A stretch of 64,000 nt of DNA from an uncultured bacterium (lineage in GTDB: Bacteria > Desulfobacterota > BSN033 > UBA1163). The notes under the pieces were generated by a model. The model saw only the letters and a program-made list of their open reading frames with translations, was not told the origin of the DNA and searched no databases. This document shows, piece after piece, positions 41,790-50,456 of this stretch. Within the stretch, counting starts at the first letter, position 1. Every line of letters begins with the position of its first letter. The stretch covers positions 1 to 64,000 of the forward strand of contig CALLAL010000017.1 of assembly GCA_938002255.1 (NCBI GenBank), given 5' to 3'. Made by a program: the position numbers and the translations under genes.

Positions 41790-42785
41790 TTAATGACGGA
41801 GGCGCCGGGCTCCTGAGACAGCATGATAGGTGAGCAACGTTGTCAGTTCAATGAGTTTTTGATCCTCCTCTTCAGGAAGGTATCCCAGCGATTCATTTTT
41901 ACAGATGGCTTCCCATCGCCGGAGGGTTTTTCGAATTGTATGCTGGTTCGATCCCAAAATCCATTGACTGATCTGTTTCGTAAAAAGCCTTGCATATTTC
42001 CGAATGAGCCTCCATGCCGGAAGAAGTTTTCTCCGACCGTTGCTCGGTTGAATGAAGAGTTCATTCATATCCTTTAGATGTTCCTGAAGCTCCTGATCAA
42101 GCATTTCACCATCGAGACCCCACCATTCTGTAACTGTCTCCTCGATGGTCGTATACTCCCCTTCCCTCTTCCTTTTGAGATCGATGGGGTCTTTCCCTGC
42201 AATTTCATCCATCAAATGATCCACATAGGCCAATTTTTCAAGAGCGTTAGGCCAGTTACGATACTTCTTTTCCCAATGCGACCGCGGGTCCAGCCAGATG
42301 GCAAAGGTCTCTGCCCAATCTTCATCCGGATGTTTCTGGGCATAATGAGGATCGCCAAGGTAATGAAGATGACGGACATAACTTTTAGACCAGGGGTTAA
42401 CACGATAGAGATATCCATCTTGATATTTCTTATTAAAATCCCCAAAGACTTCCTTCCAATCTTTTCGCTGGTAGAGTTTATAGGCGTAATTAATGGCGTG
42501 GCCAGTCTCGTGACGAAGCGTCTTGATGATTCCTTCCTTTGTAGGAATATCCCCTTCCAGTTCTTTTAACTCCGGCATTCCATAATAGAAAGGGATGCTG
42601 ATCGAAATTCTCTTATTCACACACCCCCATTCATTACCGAAATAGAAGTCAGGCCAAAGAAGAATACGATGCGCCTTCAACTCCTTTTTGAGTCTCTTAA
42701 AGGAATCGGCCATACTTTCATTCGGATCAAGCTCGAGATCACAGATTCGCGTCATTAAAAATTTTTGATAACTGATTTCATCCAT
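41790..42785 (-). CDS. Putative zinc-dependent peptidase (HExxH)
   Basis: 331 residues. LRHETGHAINYAYKLY contains HExxH; downstream DEDWAETFAIWLDP carries an Asp/Glu segment that may supply the third zinc ligand, as in gluzincin-type zinc-binding metallopeptidases. A 'W....W' rich C-terminal helical part follows. ATG 42785 follows GGGGTG; the frame extends to 42971 but that part is AT-rich and lacks protein character. No signal peptide. Target unknown. Confidence 0.65.
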   Translation of the reverse strand: MDEISYQKFLMTRICDLELDPNESMADSFKRLKKELKAHRILLWPDFYFGNEWGCVNKRISISIPFYYGMPELKELEGDIPTKEGIIKTLRHETGHAINYAYKLYQRKDWKEVFGDFNKKYQDGYLYRVNPWSKSYVRHLHYLGDPHYAQKHPDEDWAETFAIWLDPRSHWEKKYRNWPNALEKLAYVDHLMDEIAGKDPIDLKRKREGEYTTIEETVTEWWGLDGEMLDQELQEHLKDMNELFIQPSNGRRKLLPAWRLIRKYARLFTKQISQWILGSNQHTIRKTLRRWEAICKNESLGYLPEEEDQKLIELTTLLTYHAVSGARRLRH

Positions 42786-42952
42786 AACAACACCCCGGAT
42801 AGGATCTGTCCTAAATCGATTTAAAAGGTTAAACTGGGGAATAAAGGAGAGAAATATAATAAAAATATAATACCTCTTACTCCGAAGGTCAAAAAAATCT
42901 TTTTCACAAGTAATAATATAATAAATACAATTAGTTACAATCTTAATATATA

Positions 42953-42981
42953 TAAAAAAGGGCGAAGCCATTCTTCGCCCT
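42953..42981 (-). terminator. Terminator of the M20 amidohydrolase gene
   Basis: On the minus strand AGGGCGAAG pairs perfectly with CTTCGCCCT over a 5-base loop, followed by TTTTTTA. It starts 34 bases after the stop of the gene at 43015. Confidence 0.85.
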
Positions 42982-43014
42982 ATACTCCAGTTTAAATGAA
43001 GCCAATATCCCTAA

Positions 43015-44316
43015 TTATTTACTCTCTTGCGCTTTCAACTCTTTAAATTTACCTTGAACAGCTTTGACTTTTTCAGGGTTTTTTAATAGGTCATAGGCGG
43101 TCAGTGCAATAATTTTTGCAGCCATTACGGTTGCCTTCCAACCTTCATCTGAACCCGCTGCTTCCCGAAATGCATCGGAATGAAGTGCCGTTCCTTCGGG
43201 TGCAATTTTAAACCAAAGATTGATCGTAGGAAAGGCGTGACCGACATTTCCGAGATCAGATGAGGCGAACTCATGAAAATCTTTAATGTCACTTTCAGGA
43301 ATACCCATGGCTTTGATTTGGTCGAGAACCATCTTTGCAAAGCCTGGAACAACGATAGGGGATTTGAGCGATGTTCGGGGTTCTTTGAACTCGAGTTTGG
43401 CCCCTGTGGCCAGTTCTCCCGCTTTTGCGCAATTGACGACTTTTCGATAGGTCTCTTCCATGGTCATCGTATCCAGGGCGCGGACGGCGAATTCTGTCTC
43501 TGCTAACTCAGGAACGACGTTAACCAGATCCCCACCCTTTTTGATGATACCGTGAATCCGGACATCCTGACGAACATGTTCCCTGAGCATATCCGTGGCA
43601 TTAAACATAAGAATGACCGCGTCAAGAGCACTAATCCCCTTGTGGGGGGCAAAAGCCGCATGGGATGACTTTCCTCGGAAGACAAAAGTTCCTCTCTTCA
43701 TGGCAAGGAGCCTCTGATCCACACTCCAACGATCACCTGGATGAGTGATGAAGACGATGTCTGATCCATCGAAGTGTCCTCCCTCCAGGAGAGCAATCTT
43801 CCCCCCTCCCAGAGAACCTCTTTCTTCATCCGGCGTACCGATCACTAGGATTCGGCCCGGAGTGTCCTTCATGATACTGGCAAGACCGGCAGCTGCCAGT
43901 AAACCCGAAGTCGCAATCAGGTTATGGCCGCAGGAATGACCATTTTTCAAGGCATCGTATTCGAGCATGATCGTGATGGTCGGTCCAGGACCTTTCCCGA
44001 CCAATTCGGCTTTAAAAGCTGTCCGTGCAATCCCATCCTTCACCAGATCTGCAGGGACCTTCAGATCTCCTTCCACTTTAAAGCCTAATTTTTGTAACTC
44101 TTCCTTAAGAAGGGCAGAGCTTTTAAACTCCTGCTGACCGAGTTCTTTAAAGTCAAAGATCTTTTGAGATACGATTTTGCAGGGATTTGCATTGACATCA
44201 ATGGCTGAGAGAATCTTTTGTGGATCTGCCCATGAGGTGTCCACAACGAATGTCCAAAGAACGAGAACCGTAAAAAGAATTATCCTTTCCCTAAACCTCC
44301 ACATCGTCCTTCTCAT
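43015..44316 (-). CDS. Exported M20-family amidohydrolase
   Basis: 433 residues with signal peptide (about 1-28, SWA/D). Zinc ligands: NGHSCGHNLIATSGLLAAAG, GTPDEERGSLGG, and FHEFASSDLGNVGHAFPTI toward the C-terminus; KSSHAAFAPHKGISALDAVI is the dimerisation/oxyanion region. This is the AbgB/IAL-ACY-type of M20D peptidases hydrolysing N-acyl amino acids or amino-benzoyl substrates. ATG 44316 has SD GGGGGGATTCC. Its substrate is unknown; location is periplasmic. Confidence 0.85.
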   Translation of the reverse strand: MRRTMWRFRERIILFTVLVLWTFVVDTSWADPQKILSAIDVNANPCKIVSQKIFDFKELGQQEFKSSALLKEELQKLGFKVEGDLKVPADLVKDGIARTAFKAELVGKGPGPTITIMLEYDALKNGHSCGHNLIATSGLLAAAGLASIMKDTPGRILVIGTPDEERGSLGGGKIALLEGGHFDGSDIVFITHPGDRWSVDQRLLAMKRGTFVFRGKSSHAAFAPHKGISALDAVILMFNATDMLREHVRQDVRIHGIIKKGGDLVNVVPELAETEFAVRALDTMTMEETYRKVVNCAKAGELATGAKLEFKEPRTSLKSPIVVPGFAKMVLDQIKAMGIPESDIKDFHEFASSDLGNVGHAFPTINLWFKIAPEGTALHSDAFREAAGSDEGWKATVMAAKIIALTAYDLLKNPEKVKAVQGKFKELKAQESK

Positions 44317-44477
44317 ATTGGAATCCCCCCTCGTAAGTGGATAGTTCATACAGGTTCAATTAAACATATTCCAACTGATTTTGCAACGAAGCAAATGACA
44401 TGGACTTTATTCAATGGATGTGAAATCGGTTTGTAGAAAAACATTTGGAAAAACACCACTCCATGGAAGAGAAGCCT

Positions 44478-45467
44478 TTACGAGGTAATGATATGAGCCA
44501 TTTGACCTGCGTAAATGACAATATAACGCATGGTAAATCCCCCGATGAGAACAGAAGTCGTGATCACTCCGGAGATCCAGGGGTTGTGCTCTCGCAATTC
44601 TAACTGCTTGATGTAATGTGGAATGAGTTCATAAACTTCAAGGGTGAGAGGGACGAGAATACCTAATCCCACTACGAAGGCCCAGAAAAGAAAGGTAAAT
44701 TCTCCCCCCATAATGAGAGGAACTGCAGCAACCGAGCTCCGAGGCGAGACATAGAGTCCAAGGACAAAAAGGAATACGGCGATTATGGAGAACACCATCA
44801 ACGTAAAATCGATGGAGTGAATCATAAATTTATTCGTGTTGATGTTCTCCCGACTCATTCCTCGAAATCCTTTGATAAAACAGCCCACAAAACAGATAGC
44901 TGCAGACCCAGTCATCATCGCAGAGATCAAAAACAGCATGGGCAACATCGGATTATTCCAAAAAGGCCTTGCGGTCAGGGCCCCTAAAAGGACGCCTGTA
45001 TAGATTCCTACTCCGATGGAAATAGGAATTCCGAATCCGGCTACTAAACCTCGCGTGATGGTTAAATGATCTCCTTGGAGGCGTCTTAAAATTCTATTAG
45101 ATTTGATAGCCGGAATAATTTTTAAGAAGTCATACCGCTCAGGAAGCCAGAGGTAAAAATGTGTCATGCTAAAGAGGGAAAAGGCGAAGAGGAGCCAGGA
45201 TCCCAGAGACATGACCGAGCTGGGTTGAAACGTAAGAAATAGCTTCCAAAAAAGATGGGGTCGCTCAAGGTCATAAATGAGGGCGGCGATGCCGACGAGA
45301 ACCGGCCAGGGGGCAATATACGCCCCAATGCGTGTCATGGTCTCATACCTTTCCCTCCCCAAAAAATAGGCAGTGGCCGAAATAATAAATGCGCCGGCAC
45401 TAAGCCCTGCAGCAAAAAGATCAATGGCCACGATCCAATTCCAGTAAACGTGAATTTGTCCTTCCAT
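44478..45467 (-). CDS. NrfD/PsrC-type quinone-interacting membrane subunit
   Basis: 329 residues and about 8-9 transmembrane helices. The N-terminus HVYWNWIVAIDLFAAGLSAGAFI carries the NrfD-family signature; TRGLVAGFGIPISIGVGIYTGVLLG is the conserved quinone-site helix. It is last of a five-gene set (MopB catalytic subunit, FeS subunit, TorD, small protein, NrfD) on the minus strand, the CISM layout of polysulphide/thiosulphate/tetrathionate reductases. ATG 45467 has SD GGGAG. Confidence 0.88.
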   Translation of the reverse strand: MEGQIHVYWNWIVAIDLFAAGLSAGAFIISATAYFLGRERYETMTRIGAYIAPWPVLVGIAALIYDLERPHLFWKLFLTFQPSSVMSLGSWLLFAFSLFSMTHFYLWLPERYDFLKIIPAIKSNRILRRLQGDHLTITRGLVAGFGIPISIGVGIYTGVLLGALTARPFWNNPMLPMLFLISAMMTGSAAICFVGCFIKGFRGMSRENINTNKFMIHSIDFTLMVFSIIAVFLFVLGLYVSPRSSVAAVPLIMGGEFTFLFWAFVVGLGILVPLTLEVYELIPHYIKQLELREHNPWISGVITTSVLIGGFTMRYIVIYAGQMAHIITS

Positions 45468-45544
45468 AGAAACTCCCATGAAATACCATCAATTCTTTTA
45501 GAAAAATACAGTTCGATCCGCCAACGACGGATCTCCGTTCAGCT

Positions 45545-45802
45545 TCACCCTCCTCCAACCTTCGGAACAAAAGAAGGGTCCGCCTTGCCCATGGAGGCAT
45601 CCCGATAGAGGGCTGGGGTTTCTTTGGCGTGAGCCAGTTCGATCGGTTCCTCTATCTTTTCTTGGCCGCTCACCATTTGCCAGAGTTTTTCCTGATTGCC
45701 GAATGTGACAGGCTTTTCCTTCTTTGAGCAACCCCAAAAAACAAAAAAACCGCCTAAAAGAAAAGCCTCACCGATCTTCTGAATAAATCTCCTTCTCTCC
45801 AT
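45545..45802 (-). CDS. Small protein with twin-Arg/lipoprotein-like leader
   Basis: 85 residues: MERRRFIQKIGEAFLLGGFFVFWGC has an RRxF twin-arginine-like start and a Cys that could be lipidated. The mature portion is soluble. Its start lies inside the torD frame, and it precedes the nrfD-like gene. Another frame (45498-45737) continues the apparent C-terminus (VKLNGDPSLADRTVFF), so a frameshift near 45545 is possible. Perhaps a small exported accessory of the molybdoenzyme. Family not recognised. Confidence 0.5.
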   Translation of the reverse strand: MERRRFIQKIGEAFLLGGFFVFWGCSKKEKPVTFGNQEKLWQMVSGQEKIEEPIELAHAKETPALYRDASMGKADPSFVPKVGGG

Positions 45803-46427
45803 GGAACTCCTTCTCCAATCTCTCTTTTTCAGAATGAATAAACCGTCTTAACAGATCAACAAGAGTTAAATAAAAAGGGTGTGCCTGAGCATCTTCACAG
45901 GCCTTCTGAAGCAAGGGAATCCAGTCGAGATGATCCTCAATGAATTGTTTAATTTCCTGATCGGTTGCATGCTGATAGAGAAAAGAAAGAAACTCCAATT
46001 CAAGAATAAGATGATCTGGTATTCCCCGAAGGGGACCAACAATTTCAAGTCCACAATGCTGGTAGAGCGCCAAAAGGTGAAGTGCGGAATCTCCCATGAG
46101 AAGTCCCTTCTCTTTTGCAAAAGGGAGAGGACAGAACGCATCCAGCGTCCAGGGTTTATAAGCGGATTCTACCAGGGAGATCGTTTCGCTCCCCACGTCT
46201 TCGAAAAGGCGACGATATTCAGAGCTCAGTTCCTCGAAGATTTTCTCAGGATCCCCATCGAGGAACAATCCATTCCCAACAAAGTCATTTCCCTGCCAGG
46301 TCTCTGTAGCCAGTTTAAAAAAGTTTAGCAATTCTCCCTCAAGCATCTCGCGAATGATTTCTCGATGAGGCGGTGAAAAGAGTGAAACCAACACCTCACA
46401 AAATCGCCCTTTTTCTTCGTGAACCAT
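45768..46427 (-). CDS. TorD-family molybdoenzyme chaperone
   Basis: 219 residues, nearly all helical. LSSEYRRLFEDVGSETISLVESAY and the C-terminal PDHLILELEFLSFLYQHA are the TorD/DmsD conserved segments. The latter matches the 'E..P.DHl..EL.F' signature of these insertases. They bind the twin-arginine leader and insert Mo-bisPGD into the catalytic subunit. It sits between the FeS and small-protein genes of the molybdoenzyme operon. Confidence 0.85.
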   Translation of the reverse strand: MVHEEKGRFCEVLVSLFSPPHREIIREMLEGELLNFFKLATETWQGNDFVGNGLFLDGDPEKIFEELSSEYRRLFEDVGSETISLVESAYKPWTLDAFCPLPFAKEKGLLMGDSALHLLALYQHCGLEIVGPLRGIPDHLILELEFLSFLYQHATDQEIKQFIEDHLDWIPLLQKACEDAQAHPFYLTLVDLLRRFIHSEKERLEKEFHGEKEIYSEDR

Positions 46428-46432
46428 AGGAT

Positions 46433-46974
46433 CTATCCCCTCTTATAGTAAATCCTCGGTTTTGTATTTAATTCAGCCTTAAACTGCTTGAGTTTATGCT
46501 TAACGATGAACTTTGAAATCTCGCTAGTGGGATCGTCTAAATCCCCAAACATTCTTACACCAGTCATACATGTCGTCAGGCAAGCGGGTTTTTCTCCCTT
46601 TTCAATAAACTCAATACAGAAACGGCACTTCTCAATATAACCTTCTTTTTTGATGATTCTCACATTGTAAGGGCAGGCTGCAATACAGTATTTGCAACCG
46701 ATGCATTTATCTTTGTGCACCAGAACAATTCCATCTTTTCTCTTATGAGAGGCACCGGTGGGACAAACTTTTACGCAGGGGGGATTATCGCAGTGTTGAC
46801 ACTGGACAGGCAAAAACTCTCGACTGAAATTTGGAAACGTCCCATACTCTCTCTCTCTTCAAGGTGATTATAAGCCTCTTTTTCATCAAGACGATTCTGA
46901 TTGTAGCATGCCACTCGACAGGCATGGCATCCTACGCACTTCGTCTCATCAATTACCATTCCGTACCGAGCCAT
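46433..46974 (-). pseudogene. 4Fe-4S electron-transfer subunit, frameshifted at a (CT)6 tract
   Basis: The first 50 or so residues (46974-46830, CVGCHACRVACYNQN) are in one frame; the rest (46813-46433: CQHCDNPPCVKVCP, CIGCKYCIAACPYNV, CRFCIEFIEKGEKPACLTTC) is in another. The joint is a CT repeat of six units (46847-46858); loss of one CT unit gives a continuous reading EEREYGTFPNFSREFLPVQC, typical of PsrB/DmsB. It would hold four 4Fe-4S clusters. Either a phase-variable repeat or a sequencing slip; the flanking genes look intact. Confidence 0.75.
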
Positions 46975-47057
46975 GGTTCAAAACTCCAAACCCTCCCTTT
47001 TGATTGTCCCTCTCCTCCAAAGAAGAGAGAGACGGAGGTTGCGCCATACGCTATGCT

Positions 47058-49244
47058 CTATGCTTTCATCACTTTCACCACAATTTCGGATGCCATCGCA
47101 TGCCCTACTGTCGGATCAAAATAGGTTGGAAGAAAATCGTTGTAAGAGAGTCCAATGTCATAGGCTGTCTTTAAATGTTTTGAGAATATCCCATAACCGC
47201 TGGGAAGCCAAACGCAGGAAGGGTGAATGCCATCGGTCAGTCGAACCCGTATCCTCCCCTTTCCGACCAGAGATTCCATCTGGACCCAATCACCATCTTT
47301 TAAACCCAATTGGATCCCTCTTCCTCGGTTCATCCACAGTCGGATCATATCATAACGATGGCTGATCGACATGAGAATCGGTTGGTTTGCCGTCATAGCA
47401 TGGGTATGAATCGCCTGTTTTCCGTGGAGCAGTCGAAATGAATGGGGGTCATTGGGGTCTGGGGATACCAGAGGTTCTTGCCATTGTGGAACAGAGGGAA
47501 AATCAAGTCGCTCCAACCTCTGACAGGAAATTTCGACTTTTCCTGAAGGGGTATTTAATCGATCAAATCCTTCTTTCCATTTGTAACCGACAAATAAAAC
47601 CCCCTTCTCTTTTAATTGTTCCAGGGTCACCCCAAGGGGTTTCAGACGTAATCGGTTTGCTTCTTCAATATCAAAATCAAAATATTTTCCTACCCCCAAA
47701 TGCTTTGCCAATTCAATAATGATTTGGGTCCCTGGCTTTGTATCAAACAAAGGTTTGACTACCTGTTGCTGGATGCTTACCTGGGCCCTTTTCCCGCTAT
47801 GTTTTGTATCTATCGCCTCGGTTCGCTCTAAATAAAACGACTCAGGTAAAACATCGTGGGCTACCGAAGCCGTCTCGGAAAGAACCGTATCAATCGCCAC
47901 CAAAAGTTCAAGTTTTTGATATCCTGCAATGACCCGTTTCGGATTTGGATTGGTTCTTAGGGGATTATAATGATAAACAAACCCGGCTTTCAGTTCCCCT
48001 CTCAGAGCGAGCTCTGGAATGGCATGGGCAATCCCATCTCCATAACTCCCAAGAGGGTACCGCCCAGGAACCCCTGTCCCATCCAATTTGCCCATTTGAG
48101 GAAGTTCCGGGGCAGGGTGTTTGGGTTGAAGTTCTCCCAGCAGGGCTGTCTTGGGAAAATAGATCCCTCCTTCTCGATTGATGTTTCCCAGGAGGCTATT
48201 GGCAATGGCTAAGGCCCTGGCCGTTTGAAAACTATTCAAATACTGAGCTCCAAAAGCTCCATGATAGCCTCTATGGATAAGGGCTTTGGGTTTGGCTTTA
48301 GCCAATTCACGCGTTAATCGAACAATCGTTGAAGCAGAAATTTCACAAACTTTCTCAGCCCATTCGGGAGGGTAGTTGACAATCTGTTCTTCCAATTGAT
48401 CAAACCCGACCGTTTTCTCAGCGACAAATTTCTTATCGTAAAGACCTTCTTTGATCATTACATTGATCATGGCCAGTAGGAGAGCTAAATCGGTTCCCGG
48501 TTTAATGGGAAGCCACTCATCGGCAAGGATAGCGGTTTCACTGTGCCTCGGATCGACCACCACCAATTTGGCTCCTTTTTCTTTGGCCTGAACAATCCGT
48601 TTAACCTGACCCAAATCGATGCCTCCTGCAGGGTTACGACCGATGATGACAATCAACTGGGAATTGGCGAGGTCATTGGATGGCAACTCTCCAACAGTAT
48701 AGACCCATCCCGCATTTCGTGCGGTATAACAGGTTGACCCATGAGTAAAATAATGAGGACTTCCAAGGGCATGCATTAATCTTAAGGCGTAGAGATGATT
48801 GGTTTGAGGGTAATTTGCCCAGAAAATACTTTGAGGACCGTGACTTAAAAGAATAAGATTGATTTTCTGAGCAATCTCTTTATAAGCCTGTTCCCAGGTA
48901 ATGGGTTCAAATCGGCCATTCACTCTTTTTAGAGGACTCTTGATCCGGGCCGGATTATATAGATCATAAAGATATCCATGGCCTTTGGGACAGATCACGC
49001 CAAGGTTTCCATTGGCCTCGGGATTTCCTTCAATCTTCCACAATCTCCCATTTTTGACATAAGCAATGATGCCACAACGGTTCCCACACCCATTACAAAT
49101 GGTGGGGACACGGGACAGAGCGGTTTCAGCACTCGCATGAGCCCACTTTTTAAAATGAAGAAGTTCTGAAGTTAAAGACAAAGTCCCTAACCCTGCAACC
49201 ACTGTTTTTAGGAAGTTTCGTCTTGTAATATTCATGAGATTCAT
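47058..49244 (-). CDS. Molybdopterin oxidoreductase catalytic subunit (PsrA/PhsA-like)
   Basis: 728 residues. Tat leader RRNFLKTVVAGLG at the N-terminus; a 4Fe-4S motif CNGCGNRCGIIAY...GVICPKG (about residues 47-87). TCYTARNAG follows, where Cys could be the Mo ligand, as in PsrA/PhsA/TtrA. Mo-bisPGD-binding segments GRNPAGGIDLGQVKRI and KLVVVDPRHSETA are present, with a C-terminal domain (RDYDMIRLWMNRGRG-type, WLPSGYG). It is first in the operon with FeS, TorD, small protein and NrfD. Periplasmic reduction of sulphur oxyanions or polysulphide is likely but the substrate cannot be read. Confidence 0.88.
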   Translation of the reverse strand: MNLMNITRRNFLKTVVAGLGTLSLTSELLHFKKWAHASAETALSRVPTICNGCGNRCGIIAYVKNGRLWKIEGNPEANGNLGVICPKGHGYLYDLYNPARIKSPLKRVNGRFEPITWEQAYKEIAQKINLILLSHGPQSIFWANYPQTNHLYALRLMHALGSPHYFTHGSTCYTARNAGWVYTVGELPSNDLANSQLIVIIGRNPAGGIDLGQVKRIVQAKEKGAKLVVVDPRHSETAILADEWLPIKPGTDLALLLAMINVMIKEGLYDKKFVAEKTVGFDQLEEQIVNYPPEWAEKVCEISASTIVRLTRELAKAKPKALIHRGYHGAFGAQYLNSFQTARALAIANSLLGNINREGGIYFPKTALLGELQPKHPAPELPQMGKLDGTGVPGRYPLGSYGDGIAHAIPELALRGELKAGFVYHYNPLRTNPNPKRVIAGYQKLELLVAIDTVLSETASVAHDVLPESFYLERTEAIDTKHSGKRAQVSIQQQVVKPLFDTKPGTQIIIELAKHLGVGKYFDFDIEEANRLRLKPLGVTLEQLKEKGVLFVGYKWKEGFDRLNTPSGKVEISCQRLERLDFPSVPQWQEPLVSPDPNDPHSFRLLHGKQAIHTHAMTANQPILMSISHRYDMIRLWMNRGRGIQLGLKDGDWVQMESLVGKGRIRVRLTDGIHPSCVWLPSGYGIFSKHLKTAYDIGLSYNDFLPTYFDPTVGHAMASEIVVKVMKA

Positions 49245-49286
49245 TTTGGATTCAGGAGATGTTGATGTGATTGAATGTCAATTAAG

Positions 49287-49320
49287 TCGTTTCTGTCCCC
49301 GGTTCCGGGGACAGAAACGA
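49287..49320. repeat. Perfect 34-base palindrome between rhodanese and molybdoenzyme genes
   Basis: TCGTTTCTGTCCCCGG (49287-49302), TT, then CCGGGGACAGAAACGA (49305-49320): a 16-bp perfect inverted repeat with a two-base loop. It sits right after the rhodanese stop and before the molybdoenzyme start on the minus strand. It has no U-run, so it resembles a REP-type palindrome more than an intrinsic terminator, though it may slow transcription. Confidence 0.7.
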
Positions 49321-49326
49321 TAAGGA

Positions 49327-49788
49327 TTATCTTTCAACCGGATAACCAGCCTTCACCCACTCCTCAAAGTGAGCATCCATTAAAACAGCATTCTTATAGC
49401 CCATCTCATTGAGAGTTTTGGTGGCTAATGCGGAGCGGGCCGCGGTCAAGCAGTAGACATAAATTTTGGCCTCTTTATCCGTAATTTTATCCCACACCGT
49501 GAACTCTAACTTTCCTCTGGAGACATGGATGGCTCCAGGAAGGTGCCCTGCTTTATACTCATCAGGATCTCTGACATCGAGGATAATGGCCTTTTCCTTC
49601 TTGTCAATGGCCGCCTTCACATCAGCAGGAGTAACCTTCTTGATTTCTGCTTTGGCTTTTGCTACCCAATCCTTTACGACAGTGGTTTGCCAGGTAGGAA
49701 CTTTTGGCTTATCCTGGGCAACGCTTATGCTGACCAATGAAAGGGCAAAAACAAACGCCAGGGTTAATATCACCGTTCTTTTTATCAT
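49327..49788 (-). CDS. Periplasmic rhodanese-like sulphurtransferase
   Basis: 153 residues with signal peptide (about 1-24, SVA/Q). A single rhodanese domain: KAIILDVRDPDEYKAGHLPGAIHVSRG, then IYVYCLTAARSALATKTLNEMGY with the active-site Cys in a CLTAAR loop. PsrABC-type operons often carry such proteins for polysulphide handling. It lies upstream of, and parallel to, the molybdoenzyme genes. Confidence 0.85.
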   Translation of the reverse strand: MIKRTVILTLAFVFALSLVSISVAQDKPKVPTWQTTVVKDWVAKAKAEIKKVTPADVKAAIDKKEKAIILDVRDPDEYKAGHLPGAIHVSRGKLEFTVWDKITDKEAKIYVYCLTAARSALATKTLNEMGYKNAVLMDAHFEEWVKAGYPVER

Positions 49789-49794
49789 TATTTT

Positions 49795-50208
49795 TCACCT
49801 CCTTTCGTCTTGGATTGATTTCACTTTTTCTTCCCCAGTTTTTGAAGGAGAAGAAAAATCTGAAATTCCTAAAGCATCTTCTAATTGTTTTAAATCGAAA
49901 GGTTTCTCTAAAAAGCCCCGTATCCCTGCTTGCTTAGCTTCTTGCTTCAATCGTTCATCGTTGTAAACGGTCATCAAAATTGAGATGAGGCCGGGTTTTA
50001 TCTTTACCCAACCCTTTAAAATATCCAAGCCATCTCCGTCCGGAAGCTTATGTCCACAAAGGACCATATCAATGGGAACTTTTTCGAAAATGGAGATTCC
50101 TTCTTTACAGGTAGGAGCCGTAAAAATCTCAAAACCATTAAAACGCTCCATATAATTCATAAGAGACTGACGAAAGGTTTTTTCTTGTTCCAGGATAAGA
50201 ACTTTCAT
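49795..50208 (-). CDS. Receiver-like protein lacking the phosphoacceptor Asp
   Basis: 137 residues of the receiver fold (VLILEQEKTFRQSLMNYM, VLCGHKLPDGDGLDIL, GFLEKPFDLKQLEDAL). Gly52 stands at the normal phosphoacceptor Asp (four before the conserved Pro), and the acidic pocket is EQE. The Lys of the K-P motif remains. It may bind partners without phosphotransfer. It precedes the rhodanese gene, 7 bases apart, and follows an AT-rich 248-base gap (50209-50456) where only a weak TATAAT (minus, 50326-50321) was seen. Confidence 0.75.
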   Translation of the reverse strand: MKVLILEQEKTFRQSLMNYMERFNGFEIFTAPTCKEGISIFEKVPIDMVLCGHKLPDGDGLDILKGWVKIKPGLISILMTVYNDERLKQEAKQAGIRGFLEKPFDLKQLEDALGISDFSSPSKTGEEKVKSIQDERR

Positions 50209-50456
50209 AACACTGAGGGGAAAGAGCAAAGGAAGTGCCAAAAATAAATAGAAAGATAAAGAATCAAATCCTTTTAGAATTCGTTATTCAATTCAAAGGG
50301 TTTTAGAATTTACAGTTTTTATTATAATTTTTTTCTAAATAGAAAATAAGATAGGATTGTTTGTAAAAAAAGAATAGGACAGCTAAAAAGATGAGGAACT
50401 CTTCAAAATCTTATAACTATTTTCAATTTGCATGTTTTCAGATAGGATATTTGTTT

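Noticed and set aside
42786-42971. N-terminal extension of the metallopeptidase-like gene
   Set aside because: The extension is AT-rich, lacks a ribosome site, and its first codons overlap the neighbouring terminator; the ATG at 42785 has a better context.
46973-47365. Plus-strand frame opposite the molybdoenzyme gene
   Set aside because: It is an antisense shadow of a well-conserved catalytic subunit and has no ribosome site.
49287-49320. Intrinsic terminator
   Set aside because: The palindrome is perfect but lacks a downstream U-run on either strand.
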